From the NCBI GenBank assembly GCA_951828385.1, contig OX639973.1:6178845-6242844 (forward strand): 64,000 bases of DNA, given 5' to 3'. Origin of the DNA: an uncultured Poribacteria bacterium (lineage in GTDB: Bacteria; Poribacteria; WGA-4E; WGA-3G). The position numbers and the translations under genes are program-made. Shown here in pieces: positions 8,142 to 16,266 of this stretch (within the stretch, counting starts at the first letter, position 1; each line of letters begins with the position of its first letter). The notes below the pieces were generated by a model. It saw nothing but the letters and a program-made list of their open reading frames with translations. It ran no database searches and was not told the DNA's origin.

Positions 8142-10943
8142 ATGCAAGGATTATTACTTAATTTTCGTTCAGAGACGCTTTTTACGTTAGTTGATAAAAT
8201 CAAATCCAGTATTGAGGGACGGATGAGTTGGGGAGATACTTTTGGCTTGGGGCTCGGTGTCAAATCCGATAAACATCTTATCGTTTGGACACCGAAAGAG
8301 ACTTCAGAAGGCGATATTCTACCCGGTTTTGATTCAGAAGATGGTGAACTGACGCTGAAAATGCGACCGCGGCCAGGGGCGTGGGTCTCTTGGATTGACG
8401 AAGCGAAAGTCACTGCTGAGACACAAGACGACTATGACCGGGTCCACAGAAGCATACAAGAATTGGAACGGAACGCACGCCAGATCACAGAATTCGCCGA
8501 TGGCGTTGTCTCAGAAATAACCATCCAAAATTTAGGAAAATCCCTGACGCTTTCTGAACTCACACAGGATGTTTTGAAAGCACGTTTGGCTATACCGAGC
8601 ACTATCAAAACCGGCGCGTATATACTCGCGCAAACTGATGATGTGCATACTGAGGATATGCACTCGGCAACTGTTATTGTTCCGGAGCAGACCCATATCC
8701 ATCGCATCCATCTCAATGAGGATGTACTTTTTGACCGAATGCTCACTGAGGATTACGGCGTACTCCTTGTAGTCCTTCGAACGCATATTAAACAGTACCC
8801 GGATCTCGCTGATTTGAGCTACAGTCTAACACTTCGTACCCGATTGTCCGAGGTTTCTAATAATGAAGATGAAGAGATACCAGAGGCAGTTGAGGTGTTG
8901 GATGCTATCCAAGTGCTTGCTACAGCGGCGGTCTACGACCCACTTGAACCGGAGACGCTCAAGTTAGTACCCGTCACGTTCAACGCACCCGCCGAAGATA
9001 TTGAGACCGCGATTGCTGAGAGCTCAAAGAAGATTGAAGCGTATACGCTGAAAGCGAACCAGCAAGCCCATCAACTTATGGCACAATTCCAGCAAGGCGT
9101 GGAGACCCGTCTCAGGGCACTTGTGTTAGGACCAGGGCAGCGCGTTCACAATAAGGTATGGGACGACCTCGTGGTTCGAGAATTGCGGAGTACAATACTC
9201 GCTTTCGTTGATTTTTATGCCGAATATCTTACCGAACATTTTGAGGACGCAGTCGCAGCGGCGAAAACCGATGTACTCACCCAAAATATCGACGCTATGA
9301 TCGAATTTTGGCAACTACAGGATAACCAACAGTTAACCCTGAATCACCTCATTCAATCCTCTTACAAATTGGCGAATCAGGTACTCGATAGGGCTGCCGG
9401 GTTGTTTCATGATTTAGTGTTTGAACAAGACTTCATTCAGACAGACCTTGTCAGACAGGTTGAACTCCTAACTTTTGAAAACAATGAACGCTTAGATGAG
9501 ATATATCTACCCCAGTGGACGCGCGCAACCGTGCGTGAAAAAATGGCTGGTTTCACGCTCCGATCGACTTTGCATGCTACCCAAATCGAACGTTTGGCGA
9601 CTATCTGGTTGGAATTACTGGAACTCGCTAACTTTGTCAGTCAGCACAAGCAAGACTTTGAAGAGGTTATTCAACCGTTAGTCGATCTCCTACTGATGGC
9701 GAAAGCCGGGCAGGGGCAGCGCCGATCACAACAAGCGCAGCAGCGAAGTAGAACCGCTAATTTCCCCGGTTTTGAAATTCCTGATGACACTTTTCAACGA
9801 CTCCTTGACCATGTGAAATTGTATTTGCCAACTATAAAACAGTGGTTGGCGAACCTTCCACCGAAATCGGAGACACAACAGCATTACGCTACCCTGTGGA
9901 CGTTGGTACTTGATGGTAAACTGCGAGAACGGCTCCTTGCCGAAGTCCAACCCACGTGTGATATTAATCTCAGTGTACCAGACCAGACGAAAAGGCTAAT
10001 CAACCTCATGTTGGAAAGTACACTGATTATTGAAGCCGAAAAGGACCGGAAATCGATAGAACGCAACCTGAATCGGGCGATCCTCTCAAAAACCGGGCAC
10101 GAATTGACGAATATCACTACAGGGGCGATGCTGGCTATCCATGGGGATACGCTACTCGCAATACTATACGAGGAATTGCTGGCGTATCACAACACTTTGG
10201 CGAAGCGCGCAAATAGGCTCACAAATGCCCCCCAAAAGGGAAAAAAGCGGAAACGTGGAAACTCCCAAAATGGCGGCGCAGTAAATGTTGAGGCTGTCGC
10301 GGCAGAACAGCAGAAAGTCGAAGAACTTATGACGTTCCTAAGACCTTACCGGCAGGAAGAAGTTATCGCCACTTTAGCAACAGCCGGGCTTGATCCGCGC
10401 ACTTCTAACCTTGAGGAGATTCGGAAGCAGCAGGTACTTAGTTTTGATGTAAGCGATTTGCCAGCGATAGGTGAAACATGGCTTGAGGAAAGCAAGAGTG
10501 TTGAAGATTATCCAAATTTACGGGTGTTCCTCCTACAAAATCAACTGCCAATATCAACGACGGGCAGACTGCTAATGGAGTTGCGACAACACTTCTCCGA
10601 TGAACTCTTCAACCACGTTTTAGGACTCATTCAAGAGGTGAAGGCACTTCAAAGCACCGACTATCAGGGGGACCTGCTCGACCAGTTTGTCGCCTATATA
10701 TCTGAAAAGGTGTGGCGATGGGAATTAACCCAGATTACTGAGACGGAACTCCCGCTTTTGTTGAAGGAGAAAGTCCTCGCCTCGGCAATCTGTTATGAAA
10801 AAGAAGTGGACACCTTGCTCGAATACGTTGAACGTTACGATGAATTGGTAGCCACAAAATTGGCATCAGATTCCGAAATGGACAGCCACCGTCAATATAT
10901 TGAGGAGCAATTTCAAGCAATCGTTGAGACCCTTTTAGTGTAG
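8142..10943 (+). CDS. Large predicted soluble protein of unknown family
   Basis: The 933-residue product is not recognised. It has no signal peptide and no membrane segment, so it should be cytoplasmic. It is dominated by predicted helices with many Gln, Glu and Leu residues. A basic segment near residue 700 (KGKKRKRGN) and a Gln/Arg-rich one near residue 530 (GQGQRRSQQAQQRSR) may be linkers or nucleic-acid contacts. No Walker, nuclease or other catalytic motif was found. It stands alone, with poor ribosome-binding context at the ATG, between an intergenic hairpin and a repeat-rich region. Confidence 0.65.
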   Translation: MQGLLLNFRSETLFTLVDKIKSSIEGRMSWGDTFGLGLGVKSDKHLIVWTPKETSEGDILPGFDSEDGELTLKMRPRPGAWVSWIDEAKVTAETQDDYDRVHRSIQELERNARQITEFADGVVSEITIQNLGKSLTLSELTQDVLKARLAIPSTIKTGAYILAQTDDVHTEDMHSATVIVPEQTHIHRIHLNEDVLFDRMLTEDYGVLLVVLRTHIKQYPDLADLSYSLTLRTRLSEVSNNEDEEIPEAVEVLDAIQVLATAAVYDPLEPETLKLVPVTFNAPAEDIETAIAESSKKIEAYTLKANQQAHQLMAQFQQGVETRLRALVLGPGQRVHNKVWDDLVVRELRSTILAFVDFYAEYLTEHFEDAVAAAKTDVLTQNIDAMIEFWQLQDNQQLTLNHLIQSSYKLANQVLDRAAGLFHDLVFEQDFIQTDLVRQVELLTFENNERLDEIYLPQWTRATVREKMAGFTLRSTLHATQIERLATIWLELLELANFVSQHKQDFEEVIQPLVDLLLMAKAGQGQRRSQQAQQRSRTANFPGFEIPDDTFQRLLDHVKLYLPTIKQWLANLPPKSETQQHYATLWTLVLDGKLRERLLAEVQPTCDINLSVPDQTKRLINLMLESTLIIEAEKDRKSIERNLNRAILSKTGHELTNITTGAMLAIHGDTLLAILYEELLAYHNTLAKRANRLTNAPQKGKKRKRGNSQNGGAVNVEAVAAEQQKVEELMTFLRPYRQEEVIATLATAGLDPRTSNLEEIRKQQVLSFDVSDLPAIGETWLEESKSVEDYPNLRVFLLQNQLPISTTGRLLMELRQHFSDELFNHVLGLIQEVKALQSTDYQGDLLDQFVAYISEKVWRWELTQITETELPLLLKEKVLASAICYEKEVDTLLEYVERYDELVATKLASDSEMDSHRQYIEEQFQAIVETLLV

Positions 10944-11082
10944 TTTTAACCCAAGTTGCTACTAACGTATTTTGAGCGTTTCAACACAGTTTTTCAGACG
11001 CTTTCCCCACCCCGGGGCCCCCACCCGTTACTGGGAAGGGGGAGGGGTGAGATGTCTATAGAAAAAGGTCCATCAACGTCCC

Positions 11083-11217
11083 GCACTCCAGCGGAGTGCT
11101 ATGTCCGTAAATAGGTGGCAACTTGCGTTAGTTTTAGGTTTCCAACACACATGGTAATGTGGGAGGGGTTGTAATCCCGAACATGTTTTATTTCTCGGAG
11201 GGGTTTGTAATCCCGAA
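11083..11217. repeat. Cluster of short palindromic repeats
   Basis: A perfect 7-bp stem, GCACTCC-AGC-GGAGTGC, lies at 11083-11099. Two copies of GGAGGGGTT(T)GTAATCCCGAA follow at 11162-11181 and 11197-11217; each can pair GGG with CCC around TTGTAA. The remaining bases between 10944 and 11253 hold a G/C-rich stretch near 11004-11046 and no gene. Confidence 0.6.
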
Positions 11218-11294
11218 TTACCAAGATATTTATCATTCTCTTCATTTTCAAAACTCCATGCTTTAGCTTGGAGATTCAGAAAATGCTAATTATG

Positions 11295-11323
11295 TTGACT
11301 TTTTCTAATAATTTTGATATAAT
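11295..11323 (+). promoter_or_regulatory. Near-consensus sigma-70 promoter for tnpB
   Basis: TTGACT at 11295-11300 and TATAAT at 11318-11323 are separated by 17 bases, just inside the left end of the element and about 100 bases before the likely tnpB start. Confidence 0.72.
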
Positions 11324-11337
11324 TTCAGTATCGCATT

Positions 11338-11390
11338 GGCAGGCATGTTAAGCATTGCCGCAAGGCAATGTGCCTGCCTCCCACTTAACA
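11338..11390 (+). promoter_or_regulatory. Bipartite hairpin in the tnpB leader with alternative pairing
   Basis: GGCAGGCA (11338-11345) pairs with TGCCTGCC (11371-11378), and CATTGCC (11353-11359) pairs with GGCAATG (11364-11370) around GCAA. The seven-base bulge TGTTAAG (11346-11352) is exactly complementary to CTTAACA (11384-11390), which allows a pseudoknot or a switch. It lies between the promoter and tnpB and may control expression or be part of the left end. Confidence 0.6.
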
Positions 11391-11420
11391 GGCGATAAAA
11401 GTGCGATATGCGATAAATCC

Positions 11421-12644
11421 ATGAGATTAACAAGAGCGAAAAAACTTAAAATAGAACGGCAAGACATCTTTTCTGAGATTAATGCAGCATCAGCTGATGT
11501 ATGGCGTGAGTGTTGTGATTTGATGGACCGGTATCAGTGGCAGCGTGGTTATGGTCATGCTCACATGGACTTCTATATTGGTGAGGATTGTGAAGGATGG
11601 ATGGACAAGCAGTTAAATAAATCGCAACCTTTACATTCACAGAGTATACAGGCGGTGCGTGCGTCATATTTTAAGTCTTGGCGTTCTTATTCTGTGTTGA
11701 AGAAAACGGGTGGTATCAAGAATCCTAAACCGCCTAATAAAAGAAAGCAGTATCGTACGACTCAGTGGAAGAAGTCTGCTATAACTTTCATTGAGAGTGG
11801 TTTGTTTGGTAAGCGTGTTATTCTTTCTATGGGGCGTGGCAGGTCACGTTTAGATATAAAATTGCCAAAAAGTTTTGATATGTCTACGAGTCATTTGATT
11901 GCCACAATAGAGTTAGTCTATGATTATGGTCAATGGGAATTACATTTCACGTATGTTGAGACTATAGTATCACCTGCAAGCGGTAATGGTATTATGGGTG
12001 TGGATATTGGTGAGGTACATCCTATGGTATGTTTTGATGGTCAGGGCGTTCTAATTTTTAATGGACGGTATATCCGATCGCTATATCGACTTAGAAATAA
12101 AGTGCTTGCTGAATTCAGTCATACTATAAGTGGTTGTGAACGCCATTCCAAACGTTGGTGGAAACTCACGCGACGTAAGTGGAAGCGTATTAGACGGATT
12201 GATAATCAGATACGTGACTGCTTGCACAAACACACGCGTAAGTTTCTGGATCAATGCAAGTTAAAAGGTATTGGTACTATTGTTGTGGGTGATTTGACGG
12301 GTATTCGCGATAATATAGGCTATGGTAAAAAGGCGAATCAGAAGTTACACCAGTGGCCATTTGCGAAGTTAATAGCTATGATAACCTACAAGGCAAAAGC
12401 ATTAGGTATCAAAGTCAAATCTATTAACGAAGCATATACCTCACAAACTTGCCCTAAATGTAGTAACAGGAAGAAACCTACCCATCGCGAGTATAAATGC
12501 AAATGTGGATTTGCGTATCATCGTGATGGTGTGGGTGCGATAAATATAAGACAAAAGTATCTCGGATGCCTCGGTGTCCCTGTAGTGGCGGACATGGCGC
12601 CGCCCTTGGGCTTCAGACTAGAAGCCCCTGTTGCCTTGGCTTAA
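11421..12644 (+). CDS. tnpB: TnpB family RNA-guided nuclease with altered RuvC-II site
   Basis: TnpB proteins are omega-RNA-guided DNA nucleases of IS200/IS605 elements. The start was taken as ATG 11421 (MRLTRAKKLK), not an upstream TTG within the leader hairpin, giving 407 residues. RuvC-I is seen as MGVDIGEVHP near residue 195. The zinc ribbon CPKC...CKCG lies near 343-364, and RuvC-III is HRDGVGAINI near 370. At RuvC-II the usual catalytic Glu is replaced: IVVGDLTGI has Gly. A Glu in SINEAYTSQTC near residue 336 could stand in for it. Whether the nuclease is active is unknown. The predicted omega-RNA overlaps the gene's 3' end. Confidence 0.9.
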   Translation: MRLTRAKKLKIERQDIFSEINAASADVWRECCDLMDRYQWQRGYGHAHMDFYIGEDCEGWMDKQLNKSQPLHSQSIQAVRASYFKSWRSYSVLKKTGGIKNPKPPNKRKQYRTTQWKKSAITFIESGLFGKRVILSMGRGRSRLDIKLPKSFDMSTSHLIATIELVYDYGQWELHFTYVETIVSPASGNGIMGVDIGEVHPMVCFDGQGVLIFNGRYIRSLYRLRNKVLAEFSHTISGCERHSKRWWKLTRRKWKRIRRIDNQIRDCLHKHTRKFLDQCKLKGIGTIVVGDLTGIRDNIGYGKKANQKLHQWPFAKLIAMITYKAKALGIKVKSINEAYTSQTCPKCSNRKKPTHREYKCKCGFAYHRDGVGAINIRQKYLGCLGVPVVADMAPPLGFRLEAPVALA

Positions 12645-12700
12645 AACCAAGGAATGTTCCTATAAGGAACAAAAGGAATCTCCAGGCTTTAGCCTGGAGA
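12634..12700 (+). ncRNA. Predicted 3' portion of TnpB omega-RNA (three hairpins)
   Basis: Three stems follow one another: CCTTGG/CCAAGG across the tnpB stop, GTTCCT-ATA-AGGAAC at 12656-12670, and the ten-base stem TCTCCAGGCT/AGCCTGGAGA at 12679-12700. In this transposon class the guide RNA scaffold is transcribed from the 3' end of tnpB through the right end, and the guide is the flanking DNA. Here the guide would then begin after about 12700, running into the start of the next gene. The boundaries are inferred. Confidence 0.5.
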
Positions 12701-12718
12701 GGGTTCAAAGGGTGATAG

Positions 12719-13636
12719 ATGAAAGTAGCTTTATTGGGCAACAGTCAGCTTGCCGTTTCGGCTGCCTGGGGCTTGTGTCAATCGGAGGCGGCACACGAAA
12801 TTGTCTTCGTGTCGGATGCAACATCCAACAAAAATAGGGGTGTTTCTTCAAAAGAAGATACACCTGGAAGTGGAAGACTTCAAGATCTTGTGGAATCAAA
12901 CGCGTTAAGCGCAAGTGATACTGCAATTTCATTTTCTAATGCGTTGGAAGGTTTATCTGGCGCAGACGTGATTATTCTGCTGCCACCGATGGGACAATCC
13001 GGTTTCCGTTCCGCGCAAGCCTCAAAGACAACAGGCGTCGCACTTGTCAGGCGGTTTGTCCCCGGAATCCAGCAGCACGCACCGGATGCCAAGATATTGA
13101 TGGCGATATCACCTGCGAATTACATCGCCGCATGGACGCATCAGGCACTCGGAGACGCGAAAATTATTGGACTCGGAAACGGTGCTGCTACGGCACACCT
13201 AACCGCTGAAATTGCGAAACGCGTTGAGGTCTCCGTAAAAGATGTAACCGCTTTGGCGATTGGGAGTGATTGGGAGACGTATCCGCTGCCACAATACTGC
13301 CGAGTGAACGGCATCCCTTTAGCGCAACTGATGTCTGAAGCTGAAATCGACAATCTCTCTGAAGCGGTCTCACGGCGGTGCCCTTATACCACGCAATCGG
13401 AATATACCTTGATAAGCCATATTTTGCAAGTGGTGTCAGCGATAGCCCTTGATAAAAAGCGGGTCATGAGTGTCGGCACCCATATATCCGCTGGCGAAAC
13501 ATCGGTTTATCTGAATGTTCCAGCGCAAATTGGAAGCGACGGCGTAACCTCTATTGTTCCACTTGAGTTGGACGCACATCAGCGCGAGCAATTCAAAAAA
13601 TTAGTCACCCAGAGTGCTGAAGATCAATCTCTGTAA
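12719..13636 (+). CDS. Divergent lactate/malate dehydrogenase-like protein
   Basis: The 305-residue protein has the order of elements of the lactate/malate dehydrogenase family. It begins with a nucleotide-binding strand MKVALLGNSQLAVSAA, then GADVIILLPPMGQSGF where family members have the NAD-site loop, then ISPANYIAAWTHQ and the IGLGNGAATAHL segment. The active-site GEHG motif is not present: the equivalent position reads AIGSDW, so the catalytic His appears lost. It may bind a dinucleotide without the usual catalysis, or use another chemistry. The TnpB element ends 19 bases upstream and may have displaced its promoter. Confidence 0.6.
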   Translation: MKVALLGNSQLAVSAAWGLCQSEAAHEIVFVSDATSNKNRGVSSKEDTPGSGRLQDLVESNALSASDTAISFSNALEGLSGADVIILLPPMGQSGFRSAQASKTTGVALVRRFVPGIQQHAPDAKILMAISPANYIAAWTHQALGDAKIIGLGNGAATAHLTAEIAKRVEVSVKDVTALAIGSDWETYPLPQYCRVNGIPLAQLMSEAEIDNLSEAVSRRCPYTTQSEYTLISHILQVVSAIALDKKRVMSVGTHISAGETSVYLNVPAQIGSDGVTSIVPLELDAHQREQFKKLVTQSAEDQSL

Positions 13637-13682
13637 CATTTTCGATGTTTATAGTGAATCCTAAAAATAAATAGGCACATTC

Positions 13683-13705
13683 GTAGCACAAACTTCCAGT
13701 TTGTG
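13683..13705. repeat. GTAGCA-hairpin interspersed repeat
   Basis: GTAGCA is followed by CACAAAC-TTCCA-GTTTGTG, a perfect 7-bp stem that shares the CA of the prefix. The same prefix-plus-hairpin layout with a different stem sequence occurs at 23037-23187, 38237-38259 and 44358-44385. It lies between two genes on the plus strand. Confidence 0.6.
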
Positions 13706-13760
13706 TTTCCAGTCTGAATGCCTGTTATAAGTATTCAGAATTGACTGCTGACAAAAAAAA

Positions 13761-14870
13761 ATGAGAGAAATATATCAAAAAATCCCAGAACTCATTGAAT
13801 CCGATCAAGTCGCTGCCTATTGTACTGTCGTAGAAACGAAGGGTTCAACGCCACAAAAACCGGGGTCAAAGTTACTGATCCTCCCCGATTTGCGGAATAT
13901 CGGCACACTCGGTGGTGGCTGTGTTGAAGCGGAAGCACGCCGACAGGCCATTGGGTTGATGCAAGGCGGGATACCACGGCTCCTTGAGTTTCAATTGGAT
14001 AGCGATTACGGGTGGGATGATGGACTCATCTGTGGCGGAAATATGAAAATCTTCATTGATCTGCCAAAGACCGAAGCCGAAGCGGAGATGTTTGAGCGAC
14101 TCCAAACGCTGAACGCCGAAAACACACCCCTTGTCTATGCTACAGTTGTGACGAGTGCCAAGCAGAATGTCGATGTCGGCATGAAGATGATCTTCGCTGC
14201 TACGGGTGAACGCATCGGCACACTGGGGGATGCAACTTTGGAAGCGGCAGTTGAAGAGGAGACCGCTGGGATCCTTGAAAACAACAGAGCGAGCGTATTT
14301 CGTGAGGACGACTCGACCGCAGTCTTCTTGGAGCCGTTACAACCGCGTCCGACGCTCCTTATTGCTGGTGCAGGGCACGTCGGTCAAGCCCTCTGTCATC
14401 TCGGCAGCTGGTTGGATTTTGATATTGCTATTGTTGACGACCGCGCCGATTTTGCCTCGGCAGAACGCTTGCCAGAGGCAGACGAAATCATCATCGGTGA
14501 TATCGCGACCGAACTCCGAAATTACCCGATTACACCGCTCACTTACGTCGTAATTGTCACCCGTGGGCATCAACACGATGAATCGGCGTTACACAGCGTC
14601 GTTGAATCGGATGCCCGATACATCGGTTTAATAGGCAGCCGTCGCAAGATTAAACTTATTTTCGACGATTTAATGGAAGCCGGGATTTCCACAGAGAGAC
14701 TCCAACGCGTTTACGCACCCATCGGCTTAGATATTAACTCGAAAACCGTGCCAGAGATTGCTGTCAGCATCGCATCGCAGCTCATCCAGATCCGAAATGC
14801 CGCTGAAAGTATCCACACCTTCGACGCGCAACCCGCGCGAATGCCCACCGTTAAAATAGCAGAGGCGTAA
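13761..14870 (+). CDS. XdhC/CoxI family molybdenum-enzyme maturation protein
   Basis: XdhC-type proteins bind molybdenum cofactor and help insert its sulfurated form into xanthine dehydrogenase-like hydroxylases. The N-terminal XdhC_CoxI domain is shown by VVETKGSTPQKPGSKLL and GTLGGGCVEAEAR. The C-terminal Rossmann domain is shown by LLIAGAGHVGQALCHLG near residue 197 and ending GLIGSRRKI. The 369 residues are typical for the two-domain form. No molybdenum hydroxylase subunits are in the window; molybdate uptake genes lie at 55-58 kb. The ATG lacks a clear Shine-Dalgarno site. The next gene starts four bases after its stop. Confidence 0.9.
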   Translation: MREIYQKIPELIESDQVAAYCTVVETKGSTPQKPGSKLLILPDLRNIGTLGGGCVEAEARRQAIGLMQGGIPRLLEFQLDSDYGWDDGLICGGNMKIFIDLPKTEAEAEMFERLQTLNAENTPLVYATVVTSAKQNVDVGMKMIFAATGERIGTLGDATLEAAVEEETAGILENNRASVFREDDSTAVFLEPLQPRPTLLIAGAGHVGQALCHLGSWLDFDIAIVDDRADFASAERLPEADEIIIGDIATELRNYPITPLTYVVIVTRGHQHDESALHSVVESDARYIGLIGSRRKIKLIFDDLMEAGISTERLQRVYAPIGLDINSKTVPEIAVSIASQLIQIRNAAESIHTFDAQPARMPTVKIAEA

Positions 14871-14874
14871 AAAA

Positions 14875-15225
14875 ATGGATGATATTCATGTGTCAGAGGA
14901 TAAGTCTTATACGCTCGGTGAAGTCATTGACGCTGTAAAGCAGACGCTTGATGCCGTCAGCGAACAGTCAGGGGAAAACAAACTCCGGTATACCTCCACC
15001 GATCTCTACTGGCTCCTCCACGACATGCTCCGATATGTAAATCGGAATGTCCCCGGTGAGTTCGTCCTGTACCAAACCAGCAAAGGTGTCTACCGAGTGA
15101 GATACGCCGCCGAGGATTCCGCGAAACGGAGTTCAAGTCGGAAACTCAAAGCGGAGGTCAACCGAACGGCAAGTTATCTCGAAGAACTAACAGGCAAGCG
15201 ACCCTCGTGGGGAGAAAAAGAGTAG
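14875..15225 (+). CDS. Small protein of unknown function
   Basis: The 116-residue product is not recognised. It begins four bases after the xdhC stop and so is probably cotranscribed. It is charged, has no membrane segment, and appears mixed alpha/beta: an N-terminal helix (YTLGEVIDAVKQTLDAVSEQ), a central region with YWLLHDMLRYVNRN and VLYQTSKGVYRVRY, and a basic C-terminus (KRSSSRKLKAEVNR). No catalytic motif stands out. Its position suggests a link with XdhC or the PhyH enzyme after it, but this is only context. Confidence 0.6.
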   Translation: MDDIHVSEDKSYTLGEVIDAVKQTLDAVSEQSGENKLRYTSTDLYWLLHDMLRYVNRNVPGEFVLYQTSKGVYRVRYAAEDSAKRSSSRKLKAEVNRTASYLEELTGKRPSWGEKE

Positions 15226-15278
15226 GCACAAGAAGACTACCGAGTGTCAGCGTACTTACAAATCAAGGAGATATTTGC

Positions 15279-16175
15279 GTGAACCAAGAACCTAAGGTAA
15301 CAGTTGAAGATATTGAAATGTCCGTGGATGCATTAGATGTCCAAAAAGCCGCAGACATCTTTGAAGAACACGGGTGTCTTGTCGTGCGCGGTCTGATGGC
15401 ACCCTATATTGAAGCAATGCACAAGGATATTGAGGCAGCCGCGGCAGAATCCATATCGCTACTCGACAAGGCAGAACGGATTGTTGAAGGGTGGCGGACA
15501 CCCAACGGCACGCTATTCCTACCAGCACCAGAAGGCTACGAACGCGACAAACAGATCATGGTACTGTCGGTAGGCTATCAGACGAGCGCGGCGTTTTTCC
15601 AATCCGCTTTCGATGAAAATACTGCCAATATCGTCGAGGCGATCCTGGGACCGAATGTGGAGATCTTCGGCAACGGGCAGTGCCTCTATAAGGAACCCGT
15701 TGGCGGACATCCGAAGCATCTACATCAGGATTCTGCGTACTTTGAACACCGCTATCAGGGACCCGTCGGCATTCTGAGTTATGTTGTAGACACCGACTTG
15801 GTAAATGGGGCGTTACACGTCGTGCCGGGTTCACACCGACTCGGACAACTCAAGCATATTGACACGTTCTCGCACCTCGGTCTGGCGGAGGATGAGTGGC
15901 CCTGGGAGAGCGCGCTCCCAGTCGAAGGCAAAGCCGGTGATTCGATCTTCTTTAACGTCAAGACCGTACACGGTTCCAAACAAAACATGTCCGACAAACC
16001 GCGTCCGATTTTCATCAACCGTTATCGCCGAACAGATGACTTTGTAATCATCGGCGGAACAACCACAGCAAACCGTGCAGAGGCAGAGAAACGTGCCGCC
16101 GCAGCTGAAGAAGCGAAGAAATCGAATAGTGACCGAGGTTTGATGTTACGTGGGTTCCGCCCCTTTGCTGCATAG
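15279..16175 (+). CDS. Phytanoyl-CoA dioxygenase family protein
   Basis: This is an Fe(II)/2-oxoglutarate-dependent oxygenase of the PhyH family, 298 residues. The facial triad is visible: HQD within KHLHQDSAYFEH gives His and Asp, and VHGSKQNMSDKPRP gives the distal His and the 2-oxoglutarate-binding Arg. ALHVVPGSHRLG is the typical core strand. The start was set at GTG 15279 because AAGGAG at 15265-15270 lies 8 bases upstream; the longer frame from 15207 overlaps the previous gene and has no such site. The substrate is unknown. A strong terminator follows at 16215. Confidence 0.9.
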   Translation: MNQEPKVTVEDIEMSVDALDVQKAADIFEEHGCLVVRGLMAPYIEAMHKDIEAAAAESISLLDKAERIVEGWRTPNGTLFLPAPEGYERDKQIMVLSVGYQTSAAFFQSAFDENTANIVEAILGPNVEIFGNGQCLYKEPVGGHPKHLHQDSAYFEHRYQGPVGILSYVVDTDLVNGALHVVPGSHRLGQLKHIDTFSHLGLAEDEWPWESALPVEGKAGDSIFFNVKTVHGSKQNMSDKPRPIFINRYRRTDDFVIIGGTTTANRAEAEKRAAAAEEAKKSNSDRGLMLRGFRPFAA

Positions 16176-16214
16176 AGACAACAATAGGCAGGTAGGTAAA
16201 TCTTTATTTTAGTC

Positions 16215-16245
16215 GGCGCGGCTTGAAACCGCGCCTATTTTTTTT
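16215..16245 (+). terminator. Rho-independent terminator after the PhyH gene
   Basis: GGCGCGG (16215-16221) pairs with CCGCGCC (16229-16235) around CTTGAAA and is followed by TATTTTTTTT. It ends the plus-strand operon and separates it from the convergent WD40 gene. Confidence 0.88.
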
Positions 16246-16266
16246 CGGCTCCTTCCCTTCTAAAAA

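Larger units (their letters stand above)
11254..12700 (+). mobile_element. IS200/IS605-type element carrying only tnpB
   Basis: The element is delimited by matching imperfect palindromes: CTCCATGCTTTAGCTTGGAG at 11254-11273 and CTCCAGGCTTTAGCCTGGAG at 12680-12699. Subterminal hairpins of this kind are the recognition sites of the HUH transposase TnpA, which is absent here, so mobility would depend on a TnpA made elsewhere. The element holds a strong promoter, a second large hairpin and an intact tnpB. The exact cleavage sites cannot be fixed from one copy. It sits 19 bases before the next gene. Confidence 0.78.

Noticed and set aside
11004-11046. G/C-rich stretch as a terminator for the 933-residue gene
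   Set aside because: It can pair in several ways but has no T-run, so it could not be called a terminator.
13761-14870. Xanthine dehydrogenase operon
   Set aside because: Only XdhC is present; no iron-sulfur, FAD or molybdenum subunit genes are in the window.
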